DNA from: Spirochaetaceae bacterium
Lineage (GTDB): Bacteria > Spirochaetota > Spirochaetia > Treponematales > Breznakiellaceae
Length of the DNA stretch: 17,774 nucleotides
NCBI GenBank assembly: GCA_031284645.1
Contig: JAITXS010000031.1
Span: 1-17,774 of the forward strand
Reading direction: 5' to 3'
Of the stretch, positions 6,435 to 13,794 are shown one piece after another. Positions within the stretch are counted from its first letter, which is position 1, and each line of letters begins with the position of its first letter. Position numbers and translations under genes: made by a program. The notes beneath the pieces are model-generated. The model made no database searches, was not told where the DNA came from, and saw only the letters and a list, made by a program, of their open reading frames with translations.

Positions 6435-6535
6435 GAATAGATCCCGAAGCCGGAGGGAAAGGAGCGTTAAGTACGGTACAGGCTTTCTGATAAGAACTAT
6501 ACCCCAGACCCTACAACCCAATTACCCTACCTCGC
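6435..6535 (+). repeat. Dispersed C-rich intergenic repeat, copy E (divergent)
   Basis: GATCCCGAAGC, then GGTACAGGCTTTCTGATAAG and CCC runs at 6502-6505, 6509-6511, 6517-6519 and 6525-6527 (minus-strand loops 5, 5, 3). The left half is degraded compared with A, C and D. It ends about 50 nt before flgL and may contain or displace its promoter; I see no clear sigma-70 or sigma-28 promoter for flgL. Confidence 0.65.
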
Positions 6536-6587
6536 CCCTTTAGTCTCTCGTCTGATTCTCCGAAAAATAAAGAGAGGAGTAATTTTT

Positions 6588-7835
6588 ATGGAAAGAATCT
6601 CGACAAATATGCCCAATGACGACATACAGTATTATCTCAGGCGAAAGGAACAGGGACTTTCCGATATTCAGTCAAAAATCGCAACGCAAACAAGGATACG
6701 TGAACTCGCCGACGATCCTTTGGGAGCTTCTCATGCAGCACGTTATTCCTCATACCTTACCCGCCTTGAACGTTTTGAACAGAACAATTTAAGTGCGCAA
6801 GAGCATTACAATCATGTTGACGGCTATTTGGGCGAGGCCAACGACATCATTCAGAAACTGCGCGAACTAGCCGTAAAAGGCGCGAACGGTACATGGACCG
6901 AAGGTGATACGGCATTAATGGGTGTTGAGGTAAATGAGCTTCTAAAAGAACTTGTTTCTATTGCCAACGCCGTGGGGCCGGACGGGAAATACCTTTTTGC
7001 CGGAGACAAGGCTTTGAGCGAGCCTTTCCGCGTGGCGTTGGGAACGGTGAACGGGATTGGCGATTCATCTCCGCTTCGTGTTGAATACCGAGGCGCAGGC
7101 TCTAATCGCAGAATTGAGATTAGCGACAGGACATTTTCCGAGCTTGATATTCCCGGGGGAGATGTTTTTTGGGCCGAGAGAATGCAGGTCGCGTCTTCCC
7201 TTGATGCTTCGGAATATCAGGTTAAAGAAGACAGCTCAATTTTTGTTGACGGAATAGAGATTTCATTGTCGCTCGGTGATAATGTTAATACAATTGCCGC
7301 AAAAATCAACGATTCCGCCGCGCCGGTTAAAGCTTTTCTTGATATTGAAACCCGCGGTCTTGCCCTTGAGGGGACGGATCCGCATTTAATCAGACTGGAA
7401 GACAAAGAAGGCTCCCGTGTTTTACAAGATCTGGGACTTATACGTTCCAATTCCGTGCAAGGCGCGCCGAATTGGAGCAGTAGTGCCCGTGTGTCCGGGG
7501 GCTCTCTTTTTGAAGTTGCCATCGGGCTCAGAGATGCTCTTCTTCGCGGCGATCATAATTATATCGGGGGGCAGGGGCTTGGCGCACTTGATCAGGCTCT
7601 CGACAATCTGAACACCCGACGCAATGTGATGGGCAGCCGAAGTGAGCGCGTTCAAAGCACCGGCTCTCGCATCAACATGGAAATTCAGAATGTCAGCGAA
7701 ACCCTCAGCCGTGAGGTTGGCCTTGACCTTGCGAGCGCTGCCGTTGAATTTGGCATGATGGATATGGCGCACAAGGCGGCTTTGCAGACTGCGGCGCGTA
7801 TCCTTCCCCCGACCTTGTTGGATTTTTTACGATAA
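6588..7835 (+). CDS. flgL: Flagellar hook-associated protein 3 (FlgL)
   Basis: 415 residues. It forms the second junction ring between the flagellar hook and the filament, in the periplasmic flagella if this is a spirochete. The N-terminal helical region begins MERISTNMPNDDIQYYLRRKE and includes the flagellin-like ELADDPLGASHAARYSSYL (about 34-52). A variable middle domain spans about 140-330, and a C-terminal helix ends ALQTAARILPPTLLDFLR, the classic FlgL finish. The length is normal for a spirochete FlgL. The start has a GAGAGGAG ribosome-binding site. flgK normally precedes flgL, and fliW/csrA often follow; here none is adjacent and repeats lie on both sides, suggesting the flagellar cluster was broken up. 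Confidence 0.93.
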   Translation: MERISTNMPNDDIQYYLRRKEQGLSDIQSKIATQTRIRELADDPLGASHAARYSSYLTRLERFEQNNLSAQEHYNHVDGYLGEANDIIQKLRELAVKGANGTWTEGDTALMGVEVNELLKELVSIANAVGPDGKYLFAGDKALSEPFRVALGTVNGIGDSSPLRVEYRGAGSNRRIEISDRTFSELDIPGGDVFWAERMQVASSLDASEYQVKEDSSIFVDGIEISLSLGDNVNTIAAKINDSAAPVKAFLDIETRGLALEGTDPHLIRLEDKEGSRVLQDLGLIRSNSVQGAPNWSSSARVSGGSLFEVAIGLRDALLRGDHNYIGGQGLGALDQALDNLNTRRNVMGSRSERVQSTGSRINMEIQNVSETLSREVGLDLASAAVEFGMMDMAHKAALQTAARILPPTLLDFLR

Positions 7836-7870
7836 GTAGACATTAGAGTTTTGAGTAGCGTGTGTGGGGT

Positions 7871-7962
7871 ATAGCAATATCAGTTATATCCCCAAACCCT
7901 AAAGAGGGTAATGGAATAAAGAGCTTTCTGATATATCAAAACCCCATACCCTATATCCTGAT
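7871..7962 (+). repeat. Dispersed C-rich intergenic repeat, copy F (short)
   Basis: AATATCAG at 7876-7883, CCCC/CCC runs, GAGCTTTCTGATATATC and an ACCCC-ATACCC tail. CTGATA (7928-7933) is inverted to TATCAG (7878-7883). ACCCT-AAAG-AGGGT (7896-7909) forms a small hairpin. The central CCCGAAGC motif is missing, so this is a shortened or decayed copy. Confidence 0.55.
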
Positions 7963-7991
7963 AACATAAGAAATGCCCTCTTCGTGCGCCC

Positions 7992-8020
7992 TTGTTGTTT
8001 TGGCGCTCTTTTCATAAAAT
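7992..8020 (+). promoter_or_regulatory. Promoter for the DUF554/P-loop pair, predicted leaderless
   Basis: TTGTTG at 7992-7997, a 17-bp spacer and TAAAAT at 8015-8020. The ATG at 8027 begins 6 nt after the -10 box, so transcription should start at or next to the start codon. No Shine-Dalgarno is present, which agrees. Confidence 0.6.
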
Positions 8021-8026
8021 AAAAAA

Positions 8027-8794
8027 ATGCTTGGCCCTGCGATTAATGCACTTGCTATTGTCCTTGCTTCTTTGGCAGGAAGTTTTTTGATTCGCGGCAT
8101 ACCCGACCGGTTTGAAGGTATCTTAAAACAGGCGATAGGCCTTGCTATTATTTTTATCGGTATAAAAGGCGCACTGGAGAATCAAGACCCCCTGCTTTTG
8201 ATCATGAGCCTTGTTTTAGGCGCAATTATCGGAGAAGCCGCTAATATTGATAAATGCATCCACCGGCTCGGGGATTTTGTCGAACGCAGCCTGATCTTAA
8301 GGATGGGGGCAAAATCCGGTATCTCAAGCCGGATTTCAGGGGAAAAAGATCACCCGGACGGCCTCATCCCGTATAATACACAAAAATCATTTTCAAAAGG
8401 CTTTGTGCAGGCGAGTATTCTCTTTTGTTCGGGTTCAATGGCGATTGTAGGATCCATGCAAAGCGGTTTTTACGGAAACCACGAGGTGCTTTTTGCAAAA
8501 ACAATTCTTGACGCCTCAATTTCAATTGTTTTTGGTGCGGCATTTGGCATAGGAACGGCCTTTTCAGCAATTCCGGTCTTTCTTTACCAAGGAGGGATTG
8601 CGTTAATCTCAATGCAGCTTGGAGCTTTACTCTCGCCGGAGATGATTCGCGAAATGTCGGCGGTGGGTAATCTTGTTGTCGCGGCTATCGGCTTTAACTT
8701 CCTCGGGATTAAAGAGATTAAAGTTGCCAATCTGATTCCGGCTATTGTTCTTCCTCTCCTCTATCTCTCTGTAAAAGGAATGTTTTTTTCATAA
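8027..8794 (+). CDS. DUF554 family multi-pass membrane protein (YdfK-like)
   Basis: 255 residues with about seven hydrophobic segments, starting MLGPAINALAIVLASLAGSF and containing GLAIIFIGIKGAL, VLGAIIGE, FCSGSMAIVGSMQSG, KTILDASISIVFGAAFGIG and a C-terminal hydrophobic pair. This is the DUF554/YdfK family of inner-membrane proteins, predicted to be transporters but without a proven substrate. The predicted leaderless start is discussed at the promoter. The stop codon overlaps the next start (TAATG at 8792-8796), implying translational coupling with the P-loop/Asp23-like gene. Confidence 0.88.
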   Translation: MLGPAINALAIVLASLAGSFLIRGIPDRFEGILKQAIGLAIIFIGIKGALENQDPLLLIMSLVLGAIIGEAANIDKCIHRLGDFVERSLILRMGAKSGISSRISGEKDHPDGLIPYNTQKSFSKGFVQASILFCSGSMAIVGSMQSGFYGNHEVLFAKTILDASISIVFGAAFGIGTAFSAIPVFLYQGGIALISMQLGALLSPEMIREMSAVGNLVVAAIGFNFLGIKEIKVANLIPAIVLPLLYLSVKGMFFS

Positions 8795-9654
8795 TGGTTT
8801 CGGATTTTCCGCTGCGTTTCAGAAAAAACATGAGCTGCGCTCTGGTTGGGGGGAGCGGCACGGGGAAAAGTTATCAATCAAAATTTGTCGCGGCAAAATA
8901 CAAGATAGATTTTATTATTGATGACGGACTTTTAATTAAAGATGAACGCATCATTGCCGGGCGTTCGGCTAAAGAGGAAAAATCAATTATCTCGGCGGTA
9001 AAAGCCGCGCTTTTTTCCGATAAAACACAGCGGGACGGAGTTGCCCGGGCGCTTCAAACAGAAAAATATCACAAGGTTTTGATTCTGGGCACTTCGGAAA
9101 AGATGGTCAACAAGATTGCAGCCCGACTTCAGCTTCCGCTGCCGACAAAAATCATCAAAATTGAGGATTTTGTGAAACAAGAGGAAATAGACACGGCGCT
9201 GCGGACAAGGCGGGTTGAAGGGAAGCACATTATTCCGCTGCCCTCCCTGGCAGTGAAAGAGGCCTATCCCGGGATTTTTCTGGACGGGCTTCCGATTGTA
9301 AAGGGAAAGGTTCCCACGGCGATTGGTTTTATCCCCGAATCTCACGAAAAATCCCTGGTACGCCCTGCTTACTCAATAAAAACAAAAATCGTTATTTCAA
9401 AATATTCTTTTTCCCTGATGATTATAAATTGTGTGTACGAGTTCAACCGTGATATCAGAGTAAAATTAAGTGATGTTATTGATTGGAAGGCAGGCTACAG
9501 GCTGATTATGACGCTTGACGTCCCCTTGGGCATGAGACTTGAAAAAAAAATAGAGGAGCTTAAGCGATATATTACCGATAATATAGAAAGATTTACCGGA
9601 ATTTTAATTGAAGAAGTCTTTGTGATTATTGATAAAATTATTGATATTGGGTAA
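8794..9654 (+). CDS. P-loop NTPase-like protein with C-terminal Asp23/YloU-like domain
   Basis: 286 residues. The N-terminal part has a Walker A motif GGSGTGKS (19-26) and an acidic FIIDDGLLIK segment. A conserved-looking middle includes ILGTSEKMVNKIAARL and TRRVEGKHIIPLPSLAVKE. From about 205 the sequence switches to alternating strand and helix (VKLSDVIDWKAGYRLIMTLDVPLG, then LEKKIEELKRYITDNIERFTG and IEEVFVII), resembling Asp23/YloU alkaline-shock domains. I recall an uncharacterised clostridial family with the same GTGKS...DDGLLIK start. Its function is unknown; nucleotide binding is inferred from Walker A only. It overlaps the DUF554 stop by one base and has no separate ribosome-binding site, so expression probably depends on the upstream gene. 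Confidence 0.8.
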   Translation: MVSDFPLRFRKNMSCALVGGSGTGKSYQSKFVAAKYKIDFIIDDGLLIKDERIIAGRSAKEEKSIISAVKAALFSDKTQRDGVARALQTEKYHKVLILGTSEKMVNKIAARLQLPLPTKIIKIEDFVKQEEIDTALRTRRVEGKHIIPLPSLAVKEAYPGIFLDGLPIVKGKVPTAIGFIPESHEKSLVRPAYSIKTKIVISKYSFSLMIINCVYEFNRDIRVKLSDVIDWKAGYRLIMTLDVPLGMRLEKKIEELKRYITDNIERFTGILIEEVFVIIDKIIDIG

Positions 9655-9734
9655 GGAATCTGTAGAGAGTGTTGCAAGGGGATTTTTATAATCTCCGTGA
9701 TTAGTTATATTGATGATAAGAAGGGAGTGCGAAA

Positions 9735-10982
9735 ATGAGAAAACGCATCGGATTAATTGTGCTTGCGGCGGTTTTTACCTGTCCTATTTTAGCGGAGACG
9801 CTTATTATTACGGATGGCTCCGTAGGTTCACTTGCCGCGAATCAAACCGAGGTTCAAGTTAAAAGCACGTTTTTTGATATTAGCTTTTACGGCGGGGTTT
9901 ATGAGACGGATCTGCTTTTAAAAGAGCTTGAACTCCGTTTTGCGGTCTACAACCGGCTGTTCCGCTTCGATGTTTCTCTGTTACCGGGCCCTCTTAAAGT
10001 CCGTGTTTTTTCAGATAAAAGCGCCTATGATCGTTATCTTATTTCGCAATTAGGACAGACAAAAGAAGGTGCCGTGTATCTGCATTACAACCAGGCGGAT
10101 AAGCGTGAGCTTGTTATTCATGCGGGCAGTCCTGAAGCAGAGCGGGTTCTGCCGGAGCAGGCTTTTGTTCAATTTTTAAGGGCGTTTATCTCCTATCCGC
10201 CAAGTTGGATGCGTGATGGATTTATGATTTATTTTAATACGTTAAAATTCAACAAAGAGACGAAAGACCTTGTATACGAAGAAAATCTCGCATGGCTTGA
10301 ATTCGTTAAAAAACTTGCCTATGAGCATAGGGAACCGCAGCTTCAATCAATATTCCTCGCTGACGTCAACGGACAGACACCGGAATATTTTCAGGCTATG
10401 TCTTGGGCTCTGGTTTCTTTTTTTCTGAATACCGGAGGGAACGGCGATTATTTCAGGTCGCTGACTGAATCCTTCCTGCTTCTTCTTCCGAACGGATCGG
10501 CGGCGGAAAACGATCAGGTTGTTCTTACCCGTTTGAGCAATTGGGCACCGCTCTCGACCATATATAACGATTACAAGGCTTATATTGCCTCGCGACAGAC
10601 CTTTAACGAACTCCTCGAGTCGGGGCAGAAGGCCTACGCCGCGAACGATTACACCTTGGCCGAAGCGGAATTCCTCAAAGCTCTCTGGCAGAAACCAAAC
10701 CATTATGCGGCTTATTACTATTTGGGCCTGCTCGCCTACACGCAAAAAAATTACGATATGGCAGCACGATACTACCGTTCCGCCTTGGGATTCGGAGCGG
10801 ATGAGGCGCTTATTCAATACGCGCTTGGCGTAAATGCAGCAAGTGCCGGAAATACCGATGAAGCTTATCAGGGTTTATACAAAGCCGCCGCTCTTGCACC
10901 GGAACGCTACCGTGCCCGTGTTGATGAAATTATTGGAAATCTTCGCGTGACTTACCCGGCTAATCCTGCCCCGAGATATTAA
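9735..10982 (+). CDS. Exported TPR protein with a degenerate peptidase-MA-like domain
   Basis: 415 residues. A signal peptide (MRKRIGLIVLAAVFTCPILA, cleavage after about residue 20) directs it out of the cytoplasm; no lipobox is evident. Residues 65-235 resemble the gluzincin 'peptidase MA-like' layout: VFSDKSAYDRYL, then VIHAGSPEAERVLPEQAFVQFLRAF, then PPSWMRDGFMIYF and YFQAMSWALVSFF. The HExxH zinc motif is replaced by EQAFV, so catalysis is unlikely. Residues 300-390 form TPR repeats (YTLAEAEFLKALWQKPNHY, NYDMAARYYRSALGFGADE, NTDEAYQGLYKAAALAPE) for protein binding. The start is supported by GGGAG. It is probably a periplasmic scaffold; the partner is unknown. A TATAAT at 9687-9692 could serve as -10 but lacks a good -35. 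Confidence 0.8.
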   Translation: MRKRIGLIVLAAVFTCPILAETLIITDGSVGSLAANQTEVQVKSTFFDISFYGGVYETDLLLKELELRFAVYNRLFRFDVSLLPGPLKVRVFSDKSAYDRYLISQLGQTKEGAVYLHYNQADKRELVIHAGSPEAERVLPEQAFVQFLRAFISYPPSWMRDGFMIYFNTLKFNKETKDLVYEENLAWLEFVKKLAYEHREPQLQSIFLADVNGQTPEYFQAMSWALVSFFLNTGGNGDYFRSLTESFLLLLPNGSAAENDQVVLTRLSNWAPLSTIYNDYKAYIASRQTFNELLESGQKAYAANDYTLAEAEFLKALWQKPNHYAAYYYLGLLAYTQKNYDMAARYYRSALGFGADEALIQYALGVNAASAGNTDEAYQGLYKAAALAPERYRARVDEIIGNLRVTYPANPAPRY

Positions 10983-11019
10983 ATCCGGGGAGGCACGGAT
11001 AGATTGAGGGCAAAGCCCT

Positions 11020-11041
11020 TTCCGCGCTGCGGAATTTTATT
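11020..11041. terminator. Hairpin terminator between convergent TPR and PASTA genes
   Basis: TTCCGC (11020-11025) pairs perfectly with GCGGAA (11029-11034) around a GCT loop, followed on the plus strand by TTTTATT. It overlaps the stop codon of the minus-strand PASTA gene. A second small stem, GGGC-AAA-GCCC, lies just upstream. Confidence 0.55.
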
Positions 11042-12098
11042 CCACCGCTTCACGGAAAATTTCGCGATTTAAAATGGAGAGTACAAGAACGCTCCCTTTG
11101 GGCAGGTGGTAGGGATAGGTAAAAACGCCGCCTTTAAATTTTATATTGGAAAGCGTTTTTCGTTCTCCGGATAACAGAACCACTTCAAGAACGGTTTGCA
11201 GGGGATACGGATTTTCGGGGAGGGTATGCTTGAATAAGGCGTAGACCTCTCCTGATTTATGTTCATTGGGGGAAGCAATGCCTATCTGTACGATGTGGTC
11301 GGCGGGAATAATGGTCTTAGCTGCGGGGTTTTGTGAAACAACTGTTCCGATTGAAGCGGATGTGTTTGCGGGACTTAAAAAGAATTCATAACGAATATCA
11401 GCCTTAGTGATTAACGCAAGTGCATCATCAAATTTTAAGCCCGTTAGCGCGGGCACTTCAAGCTCTTTAGCCTCAAGCCCCTTGCTTACCACAAAACTAA
11501 TTTTTATCGGGCCTGAAATTTTTGTTCCCGACAGGGGATTTTGATCCAGAATAGTGCCGCTGATTTCCGGCGAATACTGATAGAGTACAGGTTTTTGAAC
11601 CGAGAGAAGCGGAAGTTCGCTTCCGCCTTGCCTCTCACCGCCGAAAAGAGATTGGAATTCATTTTCAACGTCATTAAGATTTTTGCCGATATAAGAGCCC
11701 ACGGCGCTTAACAGAACGCCTTGACTTACCACAAGCCGTATGCGCCTGCCCGCTTTGACAATGGCGCCGGGTTTGGGGTCTTGTTCAAGGATAAGCCCTT
11801 TTTCTGCGGCGGACTGTGAATACCGGAGCTGTATCCGGGGATACAATTCTTTGTTCTGAAGCTCAATAAGGGCGGCAGGAAGTTCCTTGCTCCGTACATC
11901 GGGAACCATCACTTCTTCGGCACCCCGCGCGAATACAAAAAAGACCGCGATGGTAATGATGGCGGCAAAAACAAAGAGCGTTGCACAAAGGCCCCCAAAA
12001 AGGCGGACCCTGTTAAAAATACCGTACCCTAATTTATCCGATCCCTCCGTTTCCAAAGACGGACGCACTGTATTGTTTGTATCCTCTTGCTTTTCCAT
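11037..12098 (-). CDS. Membrane-anchored protein with three PASTA domains
   Basis: 353 residues. A cytoplasmic N-terminus of about 32 residues, one membrane helix (33-57) and an extracytoplasmic chain of PASTA domains beginning EEVMVPDVRS (61-70), with repeats ending RRIRLVVSQG, PIKISFVVSKG and DHIVQIGIAS. PASTA domains bind peptidoglycan stems and occur on Ser/Thr kinases and penicillin-binding proteins; no kinase or transpeptidase is attached here. A non-PASTA tail of about 75 residues ends the protein. GGAG lies just upstream of the ATG. The gene is third in the def-fmt-PASTA order, 85 nt after fmt. A cell-wall sensing or attachment role is inference. Confidence 0.87.
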   Translation of the reverse strand: MEKQEDTNNTVRPSLETEGSDKLGYGIFNRVRLFGGLCATLFVFAAIITIAVFFVFARGAEEVMVPDVRSKELPAALIELQNKELYPRIQLRYSQSAAEKGLILEQDPKPGAIVKAGRRIRLVVSQGVLLSAVGSYIGKNLNDVENEFQSLFGGERQGGSELPLLSVQKPVLYQYSPEISGTILDQNPLSGTKISGPIKISFVVSKGLEAKELEVPALTGLKFDDALALITKADIRYEFFLSPANTSASIGTVVSQNPAAKTIIPADHIVQIGIASPNEHKSGEVYALFKHTLPENPYPLQTVLEVVLLSGERKTLSNIKFKGGVFTYPYHLPKGSVLVLSILNREIFREAVE

Positions 12099-12183
12099 AT
12101 ATACTCCGCTGCTCTAAACTCGAGCACTGCTGTTTTGGCGCGCCGTTGGATTTAAACCATATCCGCGAACAAACGCAGGCCTT

Positions 12184-13179
12184 TTAAATTAAAACCGATC
12201 CCTCAAAATCCCGTGCCCCGTTCAAAAAGTTCTTCCAGTCAAGGACTTTTTTTGTTTTGTACTGTAGTAAATTTGCACAATAAACACCGCATCCGGTTTG
12301 AATCAGGATGCCGGCATCTTTATCCACGCCGATTACCGTACCGGGAAGCGATTCCGCTTTCCCCGGATTCCTTTCTATCCCCGCTTCAATTATACCTGTA
12401 TAGACTTTTCCCGCAAGTATGAACAGCTCATTCCCGTTATGCATAGTGCCGGAAAGGGGCCAAGGGGTAAAAGCCCGAATTCGGGCGTCAATGACTTCCG
12501 CGCTTTCTTTCCAGTCTATACGCCCGTCTTCTTTTTTTAATGTCCCGAAATAGCTGGCTTTTTCGTTATTTTGCCGGACCGATTGAGCCTTCCCTTCGGC
12601 GATGGAACGCAGCACCGTGACAAGCATAAGAGGAGCTTTTTCCCCGACAATTTTGCTTAAATCCGTTGTCGTTTCAGTCCGTGAAAGCGGGATCGTCTCC
12701 TGCGCGAGAATATCGCCCGAGTCAAGCTTTGCGGCAAGATACTGAATACTGATCCCCGTCTCCGTATCACGATTCAGAATAGCCGCTTGAATCGGTGCCG
12801 CTCCCCTGTATTTAGGGAGCAGCGAGGGATGAATATTGATGCCGCCCAAGGGGAAAAGTGAGAGGAATTGTGTGCTAAAAATCTTGCCATAGGCAAAAAC
12901 GACAAGTAAATCCGCTTTTAGATCGGCAATTTCGTTAAAGTGACTACCCTTTAAATCCGGTGCTTTTATAATTTTGATTGCCTCTTTCCCCCGGTGGATA
13001 CGTTTTTCAGAAAGAAGTGCAGCCCCTGCCGCGATCTCGTTTGGCATCAATTCTTTTTTTCTGCCCTGTGCGCTGTCAGGATTTGTCAGGACAGCAGTGA
13101 GCGTACAGAAATCCTCATTGGAGAGAGTTTCCAAACAGTGGAGCGCAATCCCCGAGCTTGAAGCAAATATGATCTTCAT
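12184..13179 (-). CDS. fmt: Methionyl-tRNA formyltransferase
   Basis: 331 residues. It transfers a formyl group from 10-formyl-THF to initiator Met-tRNA. The N-terminal formyltransferase fold ends its active-site region with NIHPSLLPKYRGAAPIQ (115-131) and KLDSGDIL (151-158); Asn115, His117 and Asp153 line up with the E. coli catalytic triad. A C-terminal domain from about 215 (IDWKESAEVIDARIRAFTPWP) is the tRNA-binding OB fold. The loop around residues 35-48 (NPDSAQGRKKELMPNEI) fits the family. Its ATG overlaps the def stop by 4 bases (ATGA type), so translation is coupled. No independent ribosome-binding site is visible. Confidence 0.96.
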   Translation of the reverse strand: MKIIFASSSGIALHCLETLSNEDFCTLTAVLTNPDSAQGRKKELMPNEIAAGAALLSEKRIHRGKEAIKIIKAPDLKGSHFNEIADLKADLLVVFAYGKIFSTQFLSLFPLGGINIHPSLLPKYRGAAPIQAAILNRDTETGISIQYLAAKLDSGDILAQETIPLSRTETTTDLSKIVGEKAPLMLVTVLRSIAEGKAQSVRQNNEKASYFGTLKKEDGRIDWKESAEVIDARIRAFTPWPLSGTMHNGNELFILAGKVYTGIIEAGIERNPGKAESLPGTVIGVDKDAGILIQTGCGVYCANLLQYKTKKVLDWKNFLNGARDFEGSVLI

Positions 13180-13676
13180 TGGTTTTCTTGTTTATTTGCC
13201 GATAGTTTTTCGTATTTTGTTAAGAGGCGCTCTTTTTTTGCGTTACTCAAGTGATCGATAAAAAGAACTCCCTCAAGATGATCGTATTCATGCTGAATAA
13301 CACGGGCAAGAATGCCGTCCGCATCAATGGTAAAGGGGCGTCCTTTTTCGTTCCAAGCCTGAACTTTAACACGCGCCGGACGGATAAGATCCGCCCAGAC
13401 GCCGGGCACGGACAGACAGCCTTCTTCATAGCTGGACTTTTCTTCCGAAGTTTCGATGATTGAGGGGTTGATAAACACCAAAGGCTCATCGTTTTGAATA
13501 TGAACGACAAATATCCGTTCCGGTACGCCAATCTGAGGGCCTGCAAGTCCTACGCCTTTTTGTCTGTGGAGCATCTCCAGCATCTCTTCCGCTAAAGGCT
13601 TGTAATGGTCATCAATCTTTTTGACAGGACGGCTCTTCTGCCTAAGCAGCTCATTCCCCAATGTGAGTATATCCAT
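13176..13676 (-). CDS. def: Peptide deformylase
   Basis: 166 residues from the ATG at 13676 (MDILTLGNELLRQKSRPV). It removes the formyl group from nascent proteins, undoing the Fmt reaction, and is encoded next to fmt as usual. All three metal-site motifs are present: GVGLAGPQ (41-48), EGCLS (85-89, Cys87 ligand) and QHEYDH (128-133, His129 and His133 ligands with Glu130). A longer frame from 13712 adds 12 hydrophobic residues, but that start lies within the -35 box of the predicted promoter and is rejected. No Shine-Dalgarno is present; the -10 box ends 7 nt before the ATG, suggesting a leaderless mRNA. Confidence 0.96.
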   Translation of the reverse strand: MDILTLGNELLRQKSRPVKKIDDHYKPLAEEMLEMLHRQKGVGLAGPQIGVPERIFVVHIQNDEPLVFINPSIIETSEEKSSYEEGCLSVPGVWADLIRPARVKVQAWNEKGRPFTIDADGILARVIQHEYDHLEGVLFIDHLSNAKKERLLTKYEKLSANKQENQ

Positions 13677-13683
13677 TACGTGA

Positions 13684-13712
13684 ATTATAAAAAAAAAGCG
13701 TATGAAAATCAA
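13684..13712 (-). promoter_or_regulatory. Promoter for def-fmt-PASTA, predicted leaderless
   Basis: On the minus strand: TTGATT (13712-13707), a 17-bp spacer containing an A/T run, and TATAAT (13689-13684). Seven bases separate the -10 box from the def ATG, so the start codon should be at or within a base of +1. Confidence 0.7.
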
Positions 13713-13743
13713 TAAGCATAAGGCTTACTGATCGTATAGCAAT

Positions 13744-13772
13744 TCTCATTGGGCTATTGAATGAGAGCCCAA
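13744..13772. promoter_or_regulatory. Two interlocked inverted repeats at the xseA promoter (possible operator)
   Basis: TCTCATT (13744-13750) is inverted at 13760-13766 (AATGAGA), and TTGGGCT (13749-13755) is inverted at 13766-13772 (AGCCCAA). The two palindromes interlock and both cover the predicted -35 box (13757-13762). Regulator binding is inference. Confidence 0.5.
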
Positions 13773-13785
13773 GCGTTTTTATAAT
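13757..13785 (+). promoter_or_regulatory. Promoter for xseA, predicted near-leaderless
   Basis: TTGAAT (13757-13762), a 17-bp spacer and TATAAT (13780-13785). The ATG at 13795 begins 9 nt after the -10 box, so the 5' leader would be about 0-3 nt. No Shine-Dalgarno is present. Confidence 0.65.
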
Positions 13786-13794
13786 GATGGTGCC

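Noticed and set aside
157..7962. A CRISPR array made of the C-rich repeats
   Set aside because: The copies are kilobases apart or irregularly spaced, differ in length and sequence, and no cas genes are present.
9664..9692. A full promoter for the TPR gene
   Set aside because: TATAAT at 9687-9692 is good, but no acceptable -35 lies 16-18 bp upstream, so it is mentioned only as a possible -10.
10347..10817. A 156-residue minus-strand protein
   Set aside because: It lies fully inside the TPR gene in antisense, has no ribosome-binding site and no recognisable motif. The same applies to 7422-7772, 14070-14417 and 15132-15521.
13677..13712. A longer Def starting at 13712
   Set aside because: It adds hydrophobic residues not seen in the family and would begin inside the predicted -35 box.
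13744..13772. An H-type RNA pseudoknot upstream of xseA
   Set aside because: Connecting loops would be zero-length, and the sequence lies upstream of the predicted transcription start; a DNA operator is more plausible.
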